DNA of 64,000 nucleotides from Lacrimispora xylanisolvens (GTDB taxonomy: Bacteria; Bacillota; Clostridia; Lachnospirales; Lachnospiraceae). Below the pieces are notes generated by a model. It saw only the letters and a program-made list of their open reading frames with translations. It did not search any database and was not told where the DNA came from. Position numbers and translations under genes: made by a program. Shown here piece after piece: positions 35,645 to 44,899 of this stretch (position 1 is its first letter; each line of letters starts with the position of its first letter). The stretch spans positions 62,001 through 126,000 of the forward strand of contig NZ_PTJA01000012.1 in NCBI RefSeq assembly GCF_002934545.1, given 5' to 3'.

Positions 35645-36499
35645 TTAATCTCCTTTTAAAAAACTCATGATCTCTGGGGATAACCGGGTAATGGAATGCC
35701 CCTCCCGGGGTAAAACGTTAATTTGTGAATGGGGAAGCAGTTTATGAAGCCTGTCCGCAGTTTTATAAGAAGGAAGCATGATATCTTTTCCTCCCGCAAA
35801 TAAAGCCACGGGCATGGAAAGTCTCTTAATTTCATCATCACGGAAAATTGGGATTTCTTCCATTCGATAGCGGAAGCCTTTCTTAATCAGCTTCTGAAGT
35901 GCCAGCATTCTCTCAGGCAGTTTCCTGCCTCCGTTTATTTTTATATAAAGTTTCTCTGTTCCTTTTTCTCCAAAAAACCCATAATACAGGGCAGTAAAGA
36001 GAAAGGATTTTTTAGCCGGACTGATTCCGGACGGAGCGATTAAAACCAGCTTTTCCACATATTCGGGGTAATGAATGGAAAACTTCACCGCCAGCCAGGC
36101 TCCCAGTGAGATACCAATTAAAATTACCTTCTCTATCTGAAGCGAATCTAAAACATCAGAAAGCCAGAGTGCATAGGCCTTGCCCTTCAGCGACTGCTGT
36201 CTCTCATCACTTTTCCCCGGTTCTCCTGGAATATCTGCGGCATATACCCGATATTCTTTTGCATAGCTTTTTATTTCTTCCAGCCACATTGCCGAATTCA
36301 TTCCTGTACCATGAAGCAGAATCAGAGGCGGACATTCCTTATCACCTGCTACAATAAGATGAGTCTTACCAAAACGGGTCTCTACGACCTGTTCTTCGTG
36401 GGGAAATTTCCACTGTTCTATAAAGGAATCATATAAATCTAAAATCTCTTTCTTCCTCTCCTGGTTACGAAATCCGCTTTTCGCTTTCATATTATTCAC
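35645..36499 (-). CDS. Alpha/beta-fold hydrolase
   Basis: Cytoplasmic hydrolase of 284 residues. The oxyanion loop is LILLHGTGMNSAMW, the nucleophile elbow is LIGISLGAWLAVKF (Ser in GxSxG), an acid follows in FAGGKDIMLP, and the His is in PREGHSITRLSPE. The substrate is unknown. The first codon is GTG at 36499, which overlaps the HTH gene by 8 bp. An ATG three codons later (36490) is an alternative start. It is the middle gene of the HTH-hydrolase-DUF4180 operon. Confidence 0.88.
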   Translation of the reverse strand: MNNMKAKSGFRNQERKKEILDLYDSFIEQWKFPHEEQVVETRFGKTHLIVAGDKECPPLILLHGTGMNSAMWLEEIKSYAKEYRVYAADIPGEPGKSDERQQSLKGKAYALWLSDVLDSLQIEKVILIGISLGAWLAVKFSIHYPEYVEKLVLIAPSGISPAKKSFLFTALYYGFFGEKGTEKLYIKINGGRKLPERMLALQKLIKKGFRYRMEEIPIFRDDEIKRLSMPVALFAGGKDIMLPSYKTADRLHKLLPHSQINVLPREGHSITRLSPEIMSFLKGD

Positions 36500-36974
36500 C
36501 GTTCCCTTTCTCCTCCTCAGTCAGCAAGCCAACTGTATTTAACATCTCTTCCATAAATTTCAGCCCTCCCCAGAGGAAAATTCTCATTTTCTGCTCCCCT
36601 TCATAATATTTCATATTAATAGAAGCCTCCTGAAAATCTCCATTCCTGCCGTTCATAACTGCCAGAAGTAGATTTGATATTCTCATATACTGGTTCTTTG
36701 CAATATCTGCCAAATCAATAACGGAGGATACCTGACATCTGCCTCCTCTTAATATCTCCGGCTGCTTCAGTATGGTAAAAGAATCCGAAGATTCATTCTG
36801 CTCCGATGATTCCCGGCTCTGTACAAATAAATCCAGATCCTCCTGTGTTACCCTCCATTGCTTTCCCATCCTTGATGCGTTTAGTTTGCCGCTGTTTATA
36901 AAATTCCGTATGGTTTTATGATGCAGATTCAGCTTCTCCGCCACCTGGGTGATGGTATAATATTTCTCTTCCAT
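36492..36974 (-). CDS. Helix-turn-helix (excisionase/MerR-like) regulator
   Basis: Protein of 160 residues. Residues 1-52 form a winged-helix of the excisionase/BldC type (YYTITQVAEKLNLHHKTIRNFI, then GKQWRVTQEDLDLFV). The rest is a helical region (about 85-155) with SSVIDLADIAKNQYMRISNLLL, which may be a dimerisation or sensor part. Its promoter lies inside six 10-bp tandem repeats (37021-37080), the sort of site this HTH type can coat as a filament, so autoregulation is likely (inference). AAGGAAAATACC precedes the ATG. Confidence 0.88.
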   Translation of the reverse strand: MEEKYYTITQVAEKLNLHHKTIRNFINSGKLNASRMGKQWRVTQEDLDLFVQSRESSEQNESSDSFTILKQPEILRGGRCQVSSVIDLADIAKNQYMRISNLLLAVMNGRNGDFQEASINMKYYEGEQKMRIFLWGGLKFMEEMLNTVGLLTEEEKGNGE

Positions 36975-37020
36975 GGTATTTTCCTTTTTTTATTAATATT
37001 TATTACATAAATTTTCGCAT

Positions 37021-37080
37021 TGTACTTTATTGTACTTTTTTGAACTTTATTATACTTTAATGTATTTTATTGTACTTTGT
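37021..37080. repeat. Six 10-bp tandem repeats over the HTH gene promoter
   Basis: Six contiguous units related to TGTACTTTAT (TGTACTTTAT, TGTACTTTTT, TGAACTTTAT, TATACTTTAA, TGTATTTTAT, TGTACTTTGT). The minus-strand TATAAT (forward 37049-37054) falls at the junction of units 3 and 4. One unit equals about one turn of DNA, so bound protomers would stack on one face. Confidence 0.8.
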
Positions 37081-37182
37081 TACCATGCATTTGTCAATAC
37101 ATACAGAACAGACAGCACTGGAAATTTGTTCCTTACATAAAAAAGTGTTCCCAGAAAGAAAAGCGAAAATCCTTTTTGCAGC

Positions 37183-37231
37183 AAAAAAAAAAACGCAGTT
37201 GCCGCCGGAATATACCGGCAGTGACTGCGTT
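37183..37231 (-). terminator. Terminator after the GH95 gene
   Basis: On the minus strand AACGCAGT (forward 37224-37231) pairs with ACTGCGTT (37192-37199), with an inner GCCGG/CCGGC stem, and runs straight into a T tract of about ten. Confidence 0.93.
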
Positions 37232-37242
37232 CATGAATCGAT

Positions 37243-39384
37243 TTAATATATTTTATAATCTTCTAATTTTCCATTGCTCCACTTGATATCTACTGTCTTA
37301 CCATTTTTAATTCTGAGACCTCTTACGTAGCCATTCTCAAACTCAGCAGGAAGAGCCGGAAGTATCTTTACCTTGCCGCCCCGCTCCTGTACCAGCATGT
37401 TGGCGATTCCGGCAGTTCCTCCGAAATTACCATCGATCTGGAACGGCGGATGGGCACACCAGAGATTGTCATAAGAAGATCTGGTCAGAAGAGTCTTTAA
37501 ATACTCATAAGCATGTCCGGAATCTTCCAGTGCGGCGAAGAGGTTGATAATCCAGGCACAACTCCAGCCGGTATATCCGCCTCCGTTTGCCAGACGCAGA
37601 AGCAGAGAGGTTTTGCATGCCTCTGTCAATTCTTCATCTCCTTCAAACAGCTCAGACGGAAACAATCCATACAAATGGGAAACATGGCGGTGGCCGGGCT
37701 CTGGCTCCTCAAATTCCTTATGCCACTCTAAAAGCTGACCTTTGCTTCCGATTTTAAAAGGAGTGAGTTTGCTCAGTCTTTCTGCAATTTCCGGTAATAC
37801 TTCATCATCGATTCCTAAAATTTCACAGGTTTTTTCAAAGTTTCCAAAGACTTCCCGGATAATTTCCAGATCCATTGCTGTTGACATTGCCACTGCCACT
37901 GTGCTGTCTTCGCTGCCCGGAACTTTATATTTATTCTCAGGCGATGTGGATGGGCAGGTTACATACTGATCGTTATACAGATACAGCCAGTCAACCAGGA
38001 ACAGAGCCGCTTCTTTTAAAATTGGATACACTGTCTCCTCAAGAAATTTCCGGTCCGGATTGTATTCATAATGCTTAAACAGCTCATTGGTTAACCATGC
38101 GCCGCCCATGGGCCACATAGACCAGGTAACGCTTTCCGGTTCTCCCTCTTTTTCTCCATGAGCCATTCCTACCGGGTTGGTGTTGCACCAGTAATCCGCG
38201 TTATGGTGATGTACAAAACCCCGGCACTGATAATGGACTTTGGCTGTTTTCTTTCCTTCCTCACAAATCCGTTTTACAAATTCAAAATAAGGCTCCAGGC
38301 ACTCCTGTAAATTACAGCTTTGTGCAAGCCAGTAATTCATCTGAGCGTTGATGTTGGTCGTCCAGTTACAGCTCCAGGGAGCTCTTAACTGCCAGCTCCA
38401 GATTCCCTGCAGGTTAGCGGGAAGACTGCCCTCTCTGGAGGAACTGATCAGTAAGTATCTTCCATATTGGAAATAGAGACTGTATAGTGCATTGTCCTTT
38501 TCCCCGTCACGAAGCCGTTTCAGTCTTTCATTGGTGGGGATCTCTAACTGCTCTCCAAGGTAGAGCTCCGCTTTATCATAAATGGATTTATAATCACTGA
38601 TATGCTGCTCTTTTAAGGTTTCATACGCTGCTAAATGGTCGAAAGCAGGCTCTTTCACTGCATAAAGTGCCAGAATCACCGTAGAAGCGCCAGTAATGCG
38701 AAGCCCTTCTTTTTCACCGGATACTTCTCCGTCACAGGAAAGAAGATGTAATCCAGCATGAAACTCCATTCCTTTTTCTCCCTGGATTACTGGATTCTTG
38801 CTGTAATCGATATAGGAAGGGTCTACATGCTCCGGACATTTTCCGCTGATCTTAATTCCATCTTTCTCATACTCTGCTTTAAATGGCACCTGGGATTCAA
38901 AAGAAATCAGCGTATTAATTGCCTTTTTGTCACAATCGAGCTTTATAAATAACGCTTTGGCAGGATAGCTTGCAAAGTATTCTCTGGAATAGCTTGCACC
39001 GTTTACCTTGTAGCTTACATTGCTGACTGACTGATCCAGATTCAGGACACGATTGTAATCCGATGTCTCCCCCTCATGATCAAAGTCCATGTACAGATTA
39101 CCCAGAGGAAGATAGGATTCATTATATTCTCCCAGCATATGACTCCGGATTAATTCCTCTGCCTGTACGTACTCCTCCCGCTCCACCAGTCTGCGGCACT
39201 GTTCCAGATAAGGAAATGCATTATGATTGTTTTTGTCATGGCGGTAACCTGACCAGAGACTCTCCTCATTGAGCCCAAGACACTCTCTCTTAATACTTCC
39301 CCAAATCATGGCTCCCAGACTTCCGTTGCCGATTGGTAGGGTTTCTTCCCACTTACTCGCCGGTTCAGCGTAGAATAGCTTCAT
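37243..39384 (-). CDS. GH95-family glycosidase (alpha-L-fucosidase / galactosidase type)
   Basis: Large cytoplasmic glycosidase of 713 residues with no signal peptide. The N-terminus matches GH95 (AEPASKWEETLPIGNGSLGAMIWG, LNEESLWSGYRHD). The (alpha/alpha)6 core has NINAQMNYWLAQSCNL, SPENKY, LEWHKEFEEPEPGHRHVSHLYGLFP and FQIDGNFGGTAGIANML. The family hydrolyses alpha-1,2-linked fucose or galactose by inversion. The absence of secretion implies that imported oligosaccharides are the substrate. It lies 32 bp after the RND-type adaptor gene, with no terminator between them, so it may be transcribed with the exporter operon, an odd pairing. Confidence 0.93.
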   Translation of the reverse strand: MKLFYAEPASKWEETLPIGNGSLGAMIWGSIKRECLGLNEESLWSGYRHDKNNHNAFPYLEQCRRLVEREEYVQAEELIRSHMLGEYNESYLPLGNLYMDFDHEGETSDYNRVLNLDQSVSNVSYKVNGASYSREYFASYPAKALFIKLDCDKKAINTLISFESQVPFKAEYEKDGIKISGKCPEHVDPSYIDYSKNPVIQGEKGMEFHAGLHLLSCDGEVSGEKEGLRITGASTVILALYAVKEPAFDHLAAYETLKEQHISDYKSIYDKAELYLGEQLEIPTNERLKRLRDGEKDNALYSLYFQYGRYLLISSSREGSLPANLQGIWSWQLRAPWSCNWTTNINAQMNYWLAQSCNLQECLEPYFEFVKRICEEGKKTAKVHYQCRGFVHHHNADYWCNTNPVGMAHGEKEGEPESVTWSMWPMGGAWLTNELFKHYEYNPDRKFLEETVYPILKEAALFLVDWLYLYNDQYVTCPSTSPENKYKVPGSEDSTVAVAMSTAMDLEIIREVFGNFEKTCEILGIDDEVLPEIAERLSKLTPFKIGSKGQLLEWHKEFEEPEPGHRHVSHLYGLFPSELFEGDEELTEACKTSLLLRLANGGGYTGWSCAWIINLFAALEDSGHAYEYLKTLLTRSSYDNLWCAHPPFQIDGNFGGTAGIANMLVQERGGKVKILPALPAEFENGYVRGLRIKNGKTVDIKWSNGKLEDYKIY

Positions 39385-39416
39385 ATTAAAATTTCCCCTT
39401 TTCCAGTTTTACCCTG

Positions 39417-40589
39417 TTACTTCACAGTCAATATACTGATTTTTTCTCCATCTGTCAATGGTTTACTGCTCTGTAAAATAACAAGGTCACCGGTGGAAAG
39501 TCCCTGGGTCACTTCAATATAAGCATTCTTTTTCTTTCCCAGTGTGACCGGAACTTTCACCGCACTGGTGTCAGCGGCTTTATAAACATAGGATCCCGTA
39601 TCATCGGTCTGAACAGACTTGGCTGGAATATAGACAGATTTTTCTTCCTTATTATCGGAGAGCCGGATATCTGCCATAAGACCGATTGCGCTGTTTGTAC
39701 TCTCCTCACCCAAAGTGACCGTCACAAGAAACATTCCGGTACTGGAATCACTGACTGCAGAGATATCACTGATACTGCCCTTTAAATTCTCCCCAAGAGT
39801 CTGAAGATTTACCTGTACCTCTGTTCCTGCTTTAACCTGATCAATATCCATGTCAGCAACTTTTATTTCCACTTTTTTACCGCTGTCATCGATTACAGTG
39901 GCGGCCTTGATCTGGGGTGAAACCGTCTGGCCTGCTTCCACGTTTATTTTTGTTACCAGACCTTTTATTGGTGATGATACCATACAGTCATCGTATCTTT
40001 TCTGGGCAATATTAAGGGTTGCCCTGGCACTTTCAAGCTGGGCTTTTGTCACCTCAGTGGTGGTCGTCTGGCTGTTCTGTGCTGCCTGAAGCTGAACCTG
40101 AGCCACATCCACCTGGGCCTTAGCTGCCTCATAGTCTGCCTGGGACACGTCACCGCTTTCATAAAGGACTTTTATCCGGTTAAAATTATTACTTGCTGTG
40201 GTGAATGTGATCTGGGCCGGCTTAACCACACTGTTTAACTGATTTGCTTTTTGTGCGCTGTCATAAGAAGCCTGGGCTGACTGGAAGCTGGCTTTTGCCT
40301 GCTCTAACTGCAGACTGGCATCCTGATTGTCGATCTGAAACAAGGGCGCACCCGCTTCCACATGGTCGCCTTCTTTGGCTAAGATCTGGGTCACCTTACC
40401 GCTTGCAACGGGAATAATATCAACACTGCTTAAAGCCTCAACTGTTCCCTGCCATACCATGGCAGATAAATCTTTTCCTTCTTTTGCTGCAGCAACTGTT
40501 ACCTCTGTCTGTTTTCCAGCTCCCGCACAGCCTGCAAGAGCCGACGAAAGCATTGCTGTTACCATTAAAACTGCTGTTATCTTCTTCAT
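39417..40589 (-). CDS. HlyD/RND-type efflux adaptor lipoprotein
   Basis: Extracytoplasmic membrane-fusion-type protein of 390 residues. A lipobox lies in LSSALAGC (about Cys21). A biotinyl-lipoyl half (GKVTQILAKEGDHVEAGAPLFQIDN) is followed by a long coiled coil (about 85-190, LQLEQAKASFQSAQASYDSAQ), the second lipoyl half (VSSPIKGLVTKINVEAGQTV) and beta-barrel domains. It probably links the ABC exporter to the envelope or acts on export substrates. It comes 22 bp after a smaller HlyD protein in the MarR-ABC-ABC operon. The closest homologues belong to MacA/RND adaptors. Confidence 0.92.
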   Translation of the reverse strand: MKKITAVLMVTAMLSSALAGCAGAGKQTEVTVAAAKEGKDLSAMVWQGTVEALSSVDIIPVASGKVTQILAKEGDHVEAGAPLFQIDNQDASLQLEQAKASFQSAQASYDSAQKANQLNSVVKPAQITFTTASNNFNRIKVLYESGDVSQADYEAAKAQVDVAQVQLQAAQNSQTTTTEVTKAQLESARATLNIAQKRYDDCMVSSPIKGLVTKINVEAGQTVSPQIKAATVIDDSGKKVEIKVADMDIDQVKAGTEVQVNLQTLGENLKGSISDISAVSDSSTGMFLVTVTLGEESTNSAIGLMADIRLSDNKEEKSVYIPAKSVQTDDTGSYVYKAADTSAVKVPVTLGKKKNAYIEVTQGLSTGDLVILQSSKPLTDGEKISILTVK

Positions 40590-40611
40590 CCGTTTTCTCC
40601 TTCTCAGACTA

Positions 40612-41292
40612 TTATTTTAAATGAATTTTCACAGAAGCATTCATTCCAAAAACAAGAGGAAGATTCTGCTGATTTTCAATCGCTACCTTAATCGGTATCA
40701 GCTGTGTCACCTTTGTATAGTCGCCGCTGGTGGTAAAACTGGTTCCACCTGAAAAATAAGTCTGGGTTGCAGGATCGATCTCAATTACCTGCCCCTTAAA
40801 CAGTTTTCCGGGATAGGCATCCAGTTTAATATCCACTTTCTGTCCCAGCTTTATCTTCATAATGTCTGTCTCTTCTACATTTACCCCGATATAAAGATCT
40901 GAGGTGTCTGCCACCACTGCCAGTTCAGAGCCCATGGCAACTGCCTGATTGGCAGCTCCCTCATTTTTTACTACGGTTCCGGTTATGGGTGATGTAATAT
41001 AGGGAAGGGTCTCCTCACGTCCAAGCACCTGGTCCTGCTCCACCAGATCTCCATTTTCTACTTCCCAGGATAAAAGCTTTCCATTTGCTACAGCTTTTAC
41101 CGAATACAGCTTTGCTGTCACTCTGGCATTGTCGGTTTTAAAATAATTTGTGCTTACGTAATAGAAATAACCTGCGGCTGCTCCTCCCAAAAGGATGACT
41201 GCCAGCAAAAGGGGAATGAGTACTTTTTTCAGTTTTCCTGATCCCTTACTGATCTCCTGGTCTTCAATATTAATGTGTTTGTTTTCCTGCAT
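40612..41292 (-). CDS. Short HlyD-family efflux adaptor
   Basis: Membrane-anchored adaptor of 226 residues. One N-terminal helix (about 25-47, VLIPLLLAVILLGGAAAGYFYYV) is followed by a lipoyl domain in two parts (KLLSWEVENGDLVEQDQVLG and SPITGTVVKNEGAANQAV) with almost no coiled coil between them, then a beta barrel (IKLGQKVDIKLDAYPGKLFKG). It is shorter than EmrA-type adaptors because the hairpin is missing. It lies 14 bp after the second ABC gene in the exporter operon. Confidence 0.92.
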   Translation of the reverse strand: MQENKHINIEDQEISKGSGKLKKVLIPLLLAVILLGGAAAGYFYYVSTNYFKTDNARVTAKLYSVKAVANGKLLSWEVENGDLVEQDQVLGREETLPYITSPITGTVVKNEGAANQAVAMGSELAVVADTSDLYIGVNVEETDIMKIKLGQKVDIKLDAYPGKLFKGQVIEIDPATQTYFSGGTSFTTSGDYTKVTQLIPIKVAIENQQNLPLVFGMNASVKIHLK

Positions 41293-41306
41293 ATCATTAT
41301 CCTCCG

Positions 41307-43148
41307 CTATGATTGTTCTGCAAACTGGCTGTGATACAGATCGGAATAGAATCCTTTCTTTTCAAGCAATGTTTCGTGATTTCCCTGTTCAATGATATCG
41401 CCATCCTTCATAACCAGAATCATATCTGCATCCCGGATGGTGGAAAGACGATGGGCAATGACAAAGCTGGTTCTGTTTTTCATTAATTTATCCATGGCTC
41501 TCTGGATAAAGACCTCGGTCCGTGTATCAATGGAACTGGTTGCTTCATCAAGAATCAGGATTTTCGGGTCTGCCAGAATGGTCCTTGCAATGGTTAACAG
41601 CTGTTTCTGCCCCTGGGATAAGTTACTGGATTCTTCATTAATCACCATATGATAACCTCCCGGCAGAGTTCGTATAAATTCATCGCAATGAGCCGCTTTT
41701 GCCGCCGCTATCACTTCTTCATCTGTCTTATCAAAATTTCCGTAGCGGATGTTATCCATTACCGTGGCATTGTAAAGCCAGGTATCCTGAAGCACCATAC
41801 CGAACATGGCACGTAAATCTCTTCTGGTAAATGTAAGGCTGTCATGGCCGTCAATCAGGATCTGCCCGGAATTAAGCTCGTAAAAACGCATGAGAAGCTT
41901 GACTATGGTAGTTTTTCCGGCTCCTGTAGGACCTACAATGGCAACCGTCTGCCCTGCCTCTACATTGGAAGAAAAATGATTGATAATCATGGTATCCGGC
42001 TGATAACCAAAACAGACCTTTTTAAATTCCACATTTCCATGAACCTCAGACAGTACGATTGGGCTTTCTGTCTCACTGACTTCATCTTCTTCATCTAAGA
42101 ATTCAAATACACGTTCTGCTGCCGCAGCTGTTGACTGCAGAGTATTGGAAACGTTGGCAATCTGAGAGATTGGCTGCATGAAGGATCTCATGTACTGGAT
42201 AAATGCCTGAACATCACCGATCTCAATTACCTTTTTCACCGTTAAATATCCGCCTAACAGACAGACACACACAAATCCAAGATTACCCACAAAAGACATA
42301 ATGGGCATCATCATTCCCGACAGGAACTGGGATTTCCAAGCAGATCCATAGAGTTTATCGTTGATCAGCCGGAATTTCTCAATGGCTTCTTTCTCTCCGT
42401 TAAAAATCTGGACCACGTTATGGCCTGCATAAATTTCTTCAATATGACCATTTAGATTTCCCAGGCTTTTCTGCTGCTGGGAAAAATATTTCTGGGACTT
42501 TTTCACTACGGTAACGATTAATCCCATTGATATAAACAATACCAAAACTGCCACAAGAGTCATTCGTACGCTGATGGAAAGCATCATGGCTACGATACCG
42601 ATTAAGGTGGTCACCGATGTGATCATCTGGGTCAGAGACTGATTTAACGTCTGGCTTACCGTATCCACATCGTTGGTAATTCTTGAAAGAATCTCTCCAT
42701 GAGTTCTGGTATCGTAATAATTTAACGGAAGGCGGTTCATCTTTTCCGATATGTTTTTTCTCAGCTCATAGGTGATCTTCATGCTGACCCCTGACATAAT
42801 GTAACTCTGCAGATAGGAAAAGAGAGCCGATACAAGATACAGCACTACTAAGAGCAGCAGCCGGTTTCTGATATAGCGGAAATCTGTAAGCAATCCGGTT
42901 CCCATGGCCCATGCCATCAGCCCTTCAAACAGCTTGGTGGTCGCTTTTCCTAAAACTTTAGGTCCTACAATGGAAAATACAGAGGAACAGCATGCAAACA
43001 GGATTACAACAATGACGGAAACCTTGTAATGTTTCAGATACCCGGCAAGGTGGAGCATGGTGCCTTTAAAATTCTTTGCTTTTTCAGTTTTCTGGCCAAG
43101 TCCGCCGCCCCGGCCCATGGGTCCGCCTGAGGATTTTTCTTCACTCAT
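41307..43148 (-). CDS. ABC exporter half-transporter with canonical ATPase site
   Basis: Permease-ATPase fusion of 613 residues, type IV (MsbA-like) exporter. Six helices lie at about 30-335. The ATPase domain has Walker A GPTGAGKTT, signature LSQGQKQLL, Walker B ILILDEATSSID with the catalytic Glu, and H-loop IAHRLS. Its start overlaps the preceding ABC gene by 4 bp (ATGA). The two form a heterodimer of the LmrCD/TM287-288 kind, in which this subunit supplies the complete Walker B. It likely exports drugs, lipids or peptides. Confidence 0.95.
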   Translation of the reverse strand: MSEEKSSGGPMGRGGGLGQKTEKAKNFKGTMLHLAGYLKHYKVSVIVVILFACCSSVFSIVGPKVLGKATTKLFEGLMAWAMGTGLLTDFRYIRNRLLLLVVLYLVSALFSYLQSYIMSGVSMKITYELRKNISEKMNRLPLNYYDTRTHGEILSRITNDVDTVSQTLNQSLTQMITSVTTLIGIVAMMLSISVRMTLVAVLVLFISMGLIVTVVKKSQKYFSQQQKSLGNLNGHIEEIYAGHNVVQIFNGEKEAIEKFRLINDKLYGSAWKSQFLSGMMMPIMSFVGNLGFVCVCLLGGYLTVKKVIEIGDVQAFIQYMRSFMQPISQIANVSNTLQSTAAAAERVFEFLDEEDEVSETESPIVLSEVHGNVEFKKVCFGYQPDTMIINHFSSNVEAGQTVAIVGPTGAGKTTIVKLLMRFYELNSGQILIDGHDSLTFTRRDLRAMFGMVLQDTWLYNATVMDNIRYGNFDKTDEEVIAAAKAAHCDEFIRTLPGGYHMVINEESSNLSQGQKQLLTIARTILADPKILILDEATSSIDTRTEVFIQRAMDKLMKNRTSFVIAHRLSTIRDADMILVMKDGDIIEQGNHETLLEKKGFYSDLYHSQFAEQS

Positions 43149-44875
43149 TTCAGTTCCTCCTCACTTAGCTGTGACAGCGCGATTTCCCGGTATACTTCAC
43201 AGGTTTTCATCAGCTCCCGGTGTGGTCCTTTCCCGGCAATTCTGCCCTGATCCAGAACAATAATCTGATCCGCATTCATAATGGTACTGATTCGCTGTGC
43301 CACTAAAATGGTGACGCTGTCTTTTGTTTTATCTTTCAGCGCAGCCCGAAGCTTTGCATCGGTCTTAAAGTCCAGAGCGGAAAAGCTGTCGTCAAACACG
43401 TTAACCGGTGCTCGTTTAACCAGTGCTCTTGCAATGGAAAGGCGCTGCTTCTGACCGCCTGATACGTTCTGGCCTCCCTGGGCGATTTCTGTTAAAAAGC
43501 CCTCGGGCTTGGAATCAATGAATTCCTCTGCCTGAGCAGTTTTGGCTGCTTCTTCCACCACTTCTTTACTGGCTTCTCTGTCACCATATTTTAAATTGCT
43601 CTCGATTGTTCCGGAAAATAAGATTCCCTTCTGAGGCACAAATCCAATCATGTCTCTCAGCTTTTTTAAAGGCCAGTTTCTGATATCAATGCCGTCAATT
43701 AAGATTTCTCCCCCTGTCACATCGTAAAAACGGGGTAATAAGTTGACCAGTGTGCTTTTTCCGCTTCCAGTTGCTCCGATAAATGCAGTTGTCTGACCTG
43801 GCAGTGCTGTAAACGTAATATCGTGAAGAACCGCTTCATCGGCATCGGGATACTGAAAGGATACTCCCCGGTATTCCACAGTCCCTTTGGGTGTTTCAGA
43901 GATAACTGCAGCTACCTTGGGATCTGTGATGGTTGAATCAGTCGTCAGTATTTCAACCACTCTCTTTATGGATACAATGGCTCTTGGAATCATAATAAAC
44001 ATCATTGCCATCATTAAAAAAGCCATAATGATCTGCATGGCATACTGCATATATGCCATCATGTCTCCTACCTTCATCTTAAAGCTGGATACTGCCTTTG
44101 ATCCTACCCAGACAATTAATAAGTTGGTCAGATTCATAATAAGCATCATGGCCGGCATCATGCCGGAGGTGACTCTGTTAACAAATAAATTTGTGTCTGT
44201 CAGCCTGGCATTCACCTTATCAAACCGCTTTTCCTCAAATCTCTGGGTATTAAATGCACGAATGACCAGAGTTCCGTCAAGGCTTTCCCTGACTACAAGG
44301 TTCAGCCGGTCGATTAACTTCTGCACATACTGAAACCTGGGCATTACCACCATCATCATGGAAAAAATCATCACAAGCAGTAATCCCACTGATAAGGCGA
44401 TTATCCAGGACATTGACTTATCCTTTTCCAGGGCATGAATAACACCGCCGACTCCAAGTATGGGTGCATAAAACACGATACGGATCAGCATAACAATCAG
44501 CTGCTGGATCTGGGTAATATCATTGGTGGTTCTGGTGATTAACGAAGAAGTGGAATACTTCTCCATCTCCGCACTGGAAAAACTCTCAATTCTGGTAAAT
44601 ACATCCTGCCTTAAATTCCGGCAGATGCCTGCTGCCATTCTCGCACCGATCAGTCCCACGATTACGGTGCAGAACGCGCTTAAAAAGGCGATTCCCATCA
44701 TTTGAAATCCGGCTTTGACTATGTACATCGTGTCTCCCGAAGTGATACCTTTGTTTACGATATCAGACATATAATCCGGAAGGGATAAATCACAGGCAGC
44801 CTGCCCGAACAGCAGCAGCATAACCGCTGCTAAGGATATCAAATGGGGTTTGAAATATCGGAAAAATACCTTCAA
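43145..44875 (-). CDS. ABC exporter half-transporter with degenerate ATPase site
   Basis: Permease-ATPase fusion of 576 residues. Six helices lie in the first 300 residues. Walker A is GATGSGKST, the signature is VSGGQKQRLS, and Walker B reads VNVFDDSFSALD, with Asp where the catalytic Glu belongs. The switch region reads LVAQRIS, with Gln in place of His. These are the marks of the degenerate half of a heterodimeric exporter. The start codon is TTG at 44875 with GAGGGAACTG upstream. It is the first gene after the MarR regulator, 24 bp away. Confidence 0.95.
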   Translation of the reverse strand: MKVFFRYFKPHLISLAAVMLLLFGQAACDLSLPDYMSDIVNKGITSGDTMYIVKAGFQMMGIAFLSAFCTVIVGLIGARMAAGICRNLRQDVFTRIESFSSAEMEKYSTSSLITRTTNDITQIQQLIVMLIRIVFYAPILGVGGVIHALEKDKSMSWIIALSVGLLLVMIFSMMMVVMPRFQYVQKLIDRLNLVVRESLDGTLVIRAFNTQRFEEKRFDKVNARLTDTNLFVNRVTSGMMPAMMLIMNLTNLLIVWVGSKAVSSFKMKVGDMMAYMQYAMQIIMAFLMMAMMFIMIPRAIVSIKRVVEILTTDSTITDPKVAAVISETPKGTVEYRGVSFQYPDADEAVLHDITFTALPGQTTAFIGATGSGKSTLVNLLPRFYDVTGGEILIDGIDIRNWPLKKLRDMIGFVPQKGILFSGTIESNLKYGDREASKEVVEEAAKTAQAEEFIDSKPEGFLTEIAQGGQNVSGGQKQRLSIARALVKRAPVNVFDDSFSALDFKTDAKLRAALKDKTKDSVTILVAQRISTIMNADQIIVLDQGRIAGKGPHRELMKTCEVYREIALSQLSEEELK

Positions 44876-44899
44876 GTCAGTTCCCTCTTTTCTGTTTCA

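Noticed and set aside
37021-37080. CRISPR-like array
   Set aside because: The units are only 10 bp, contiguous and lack spacers.
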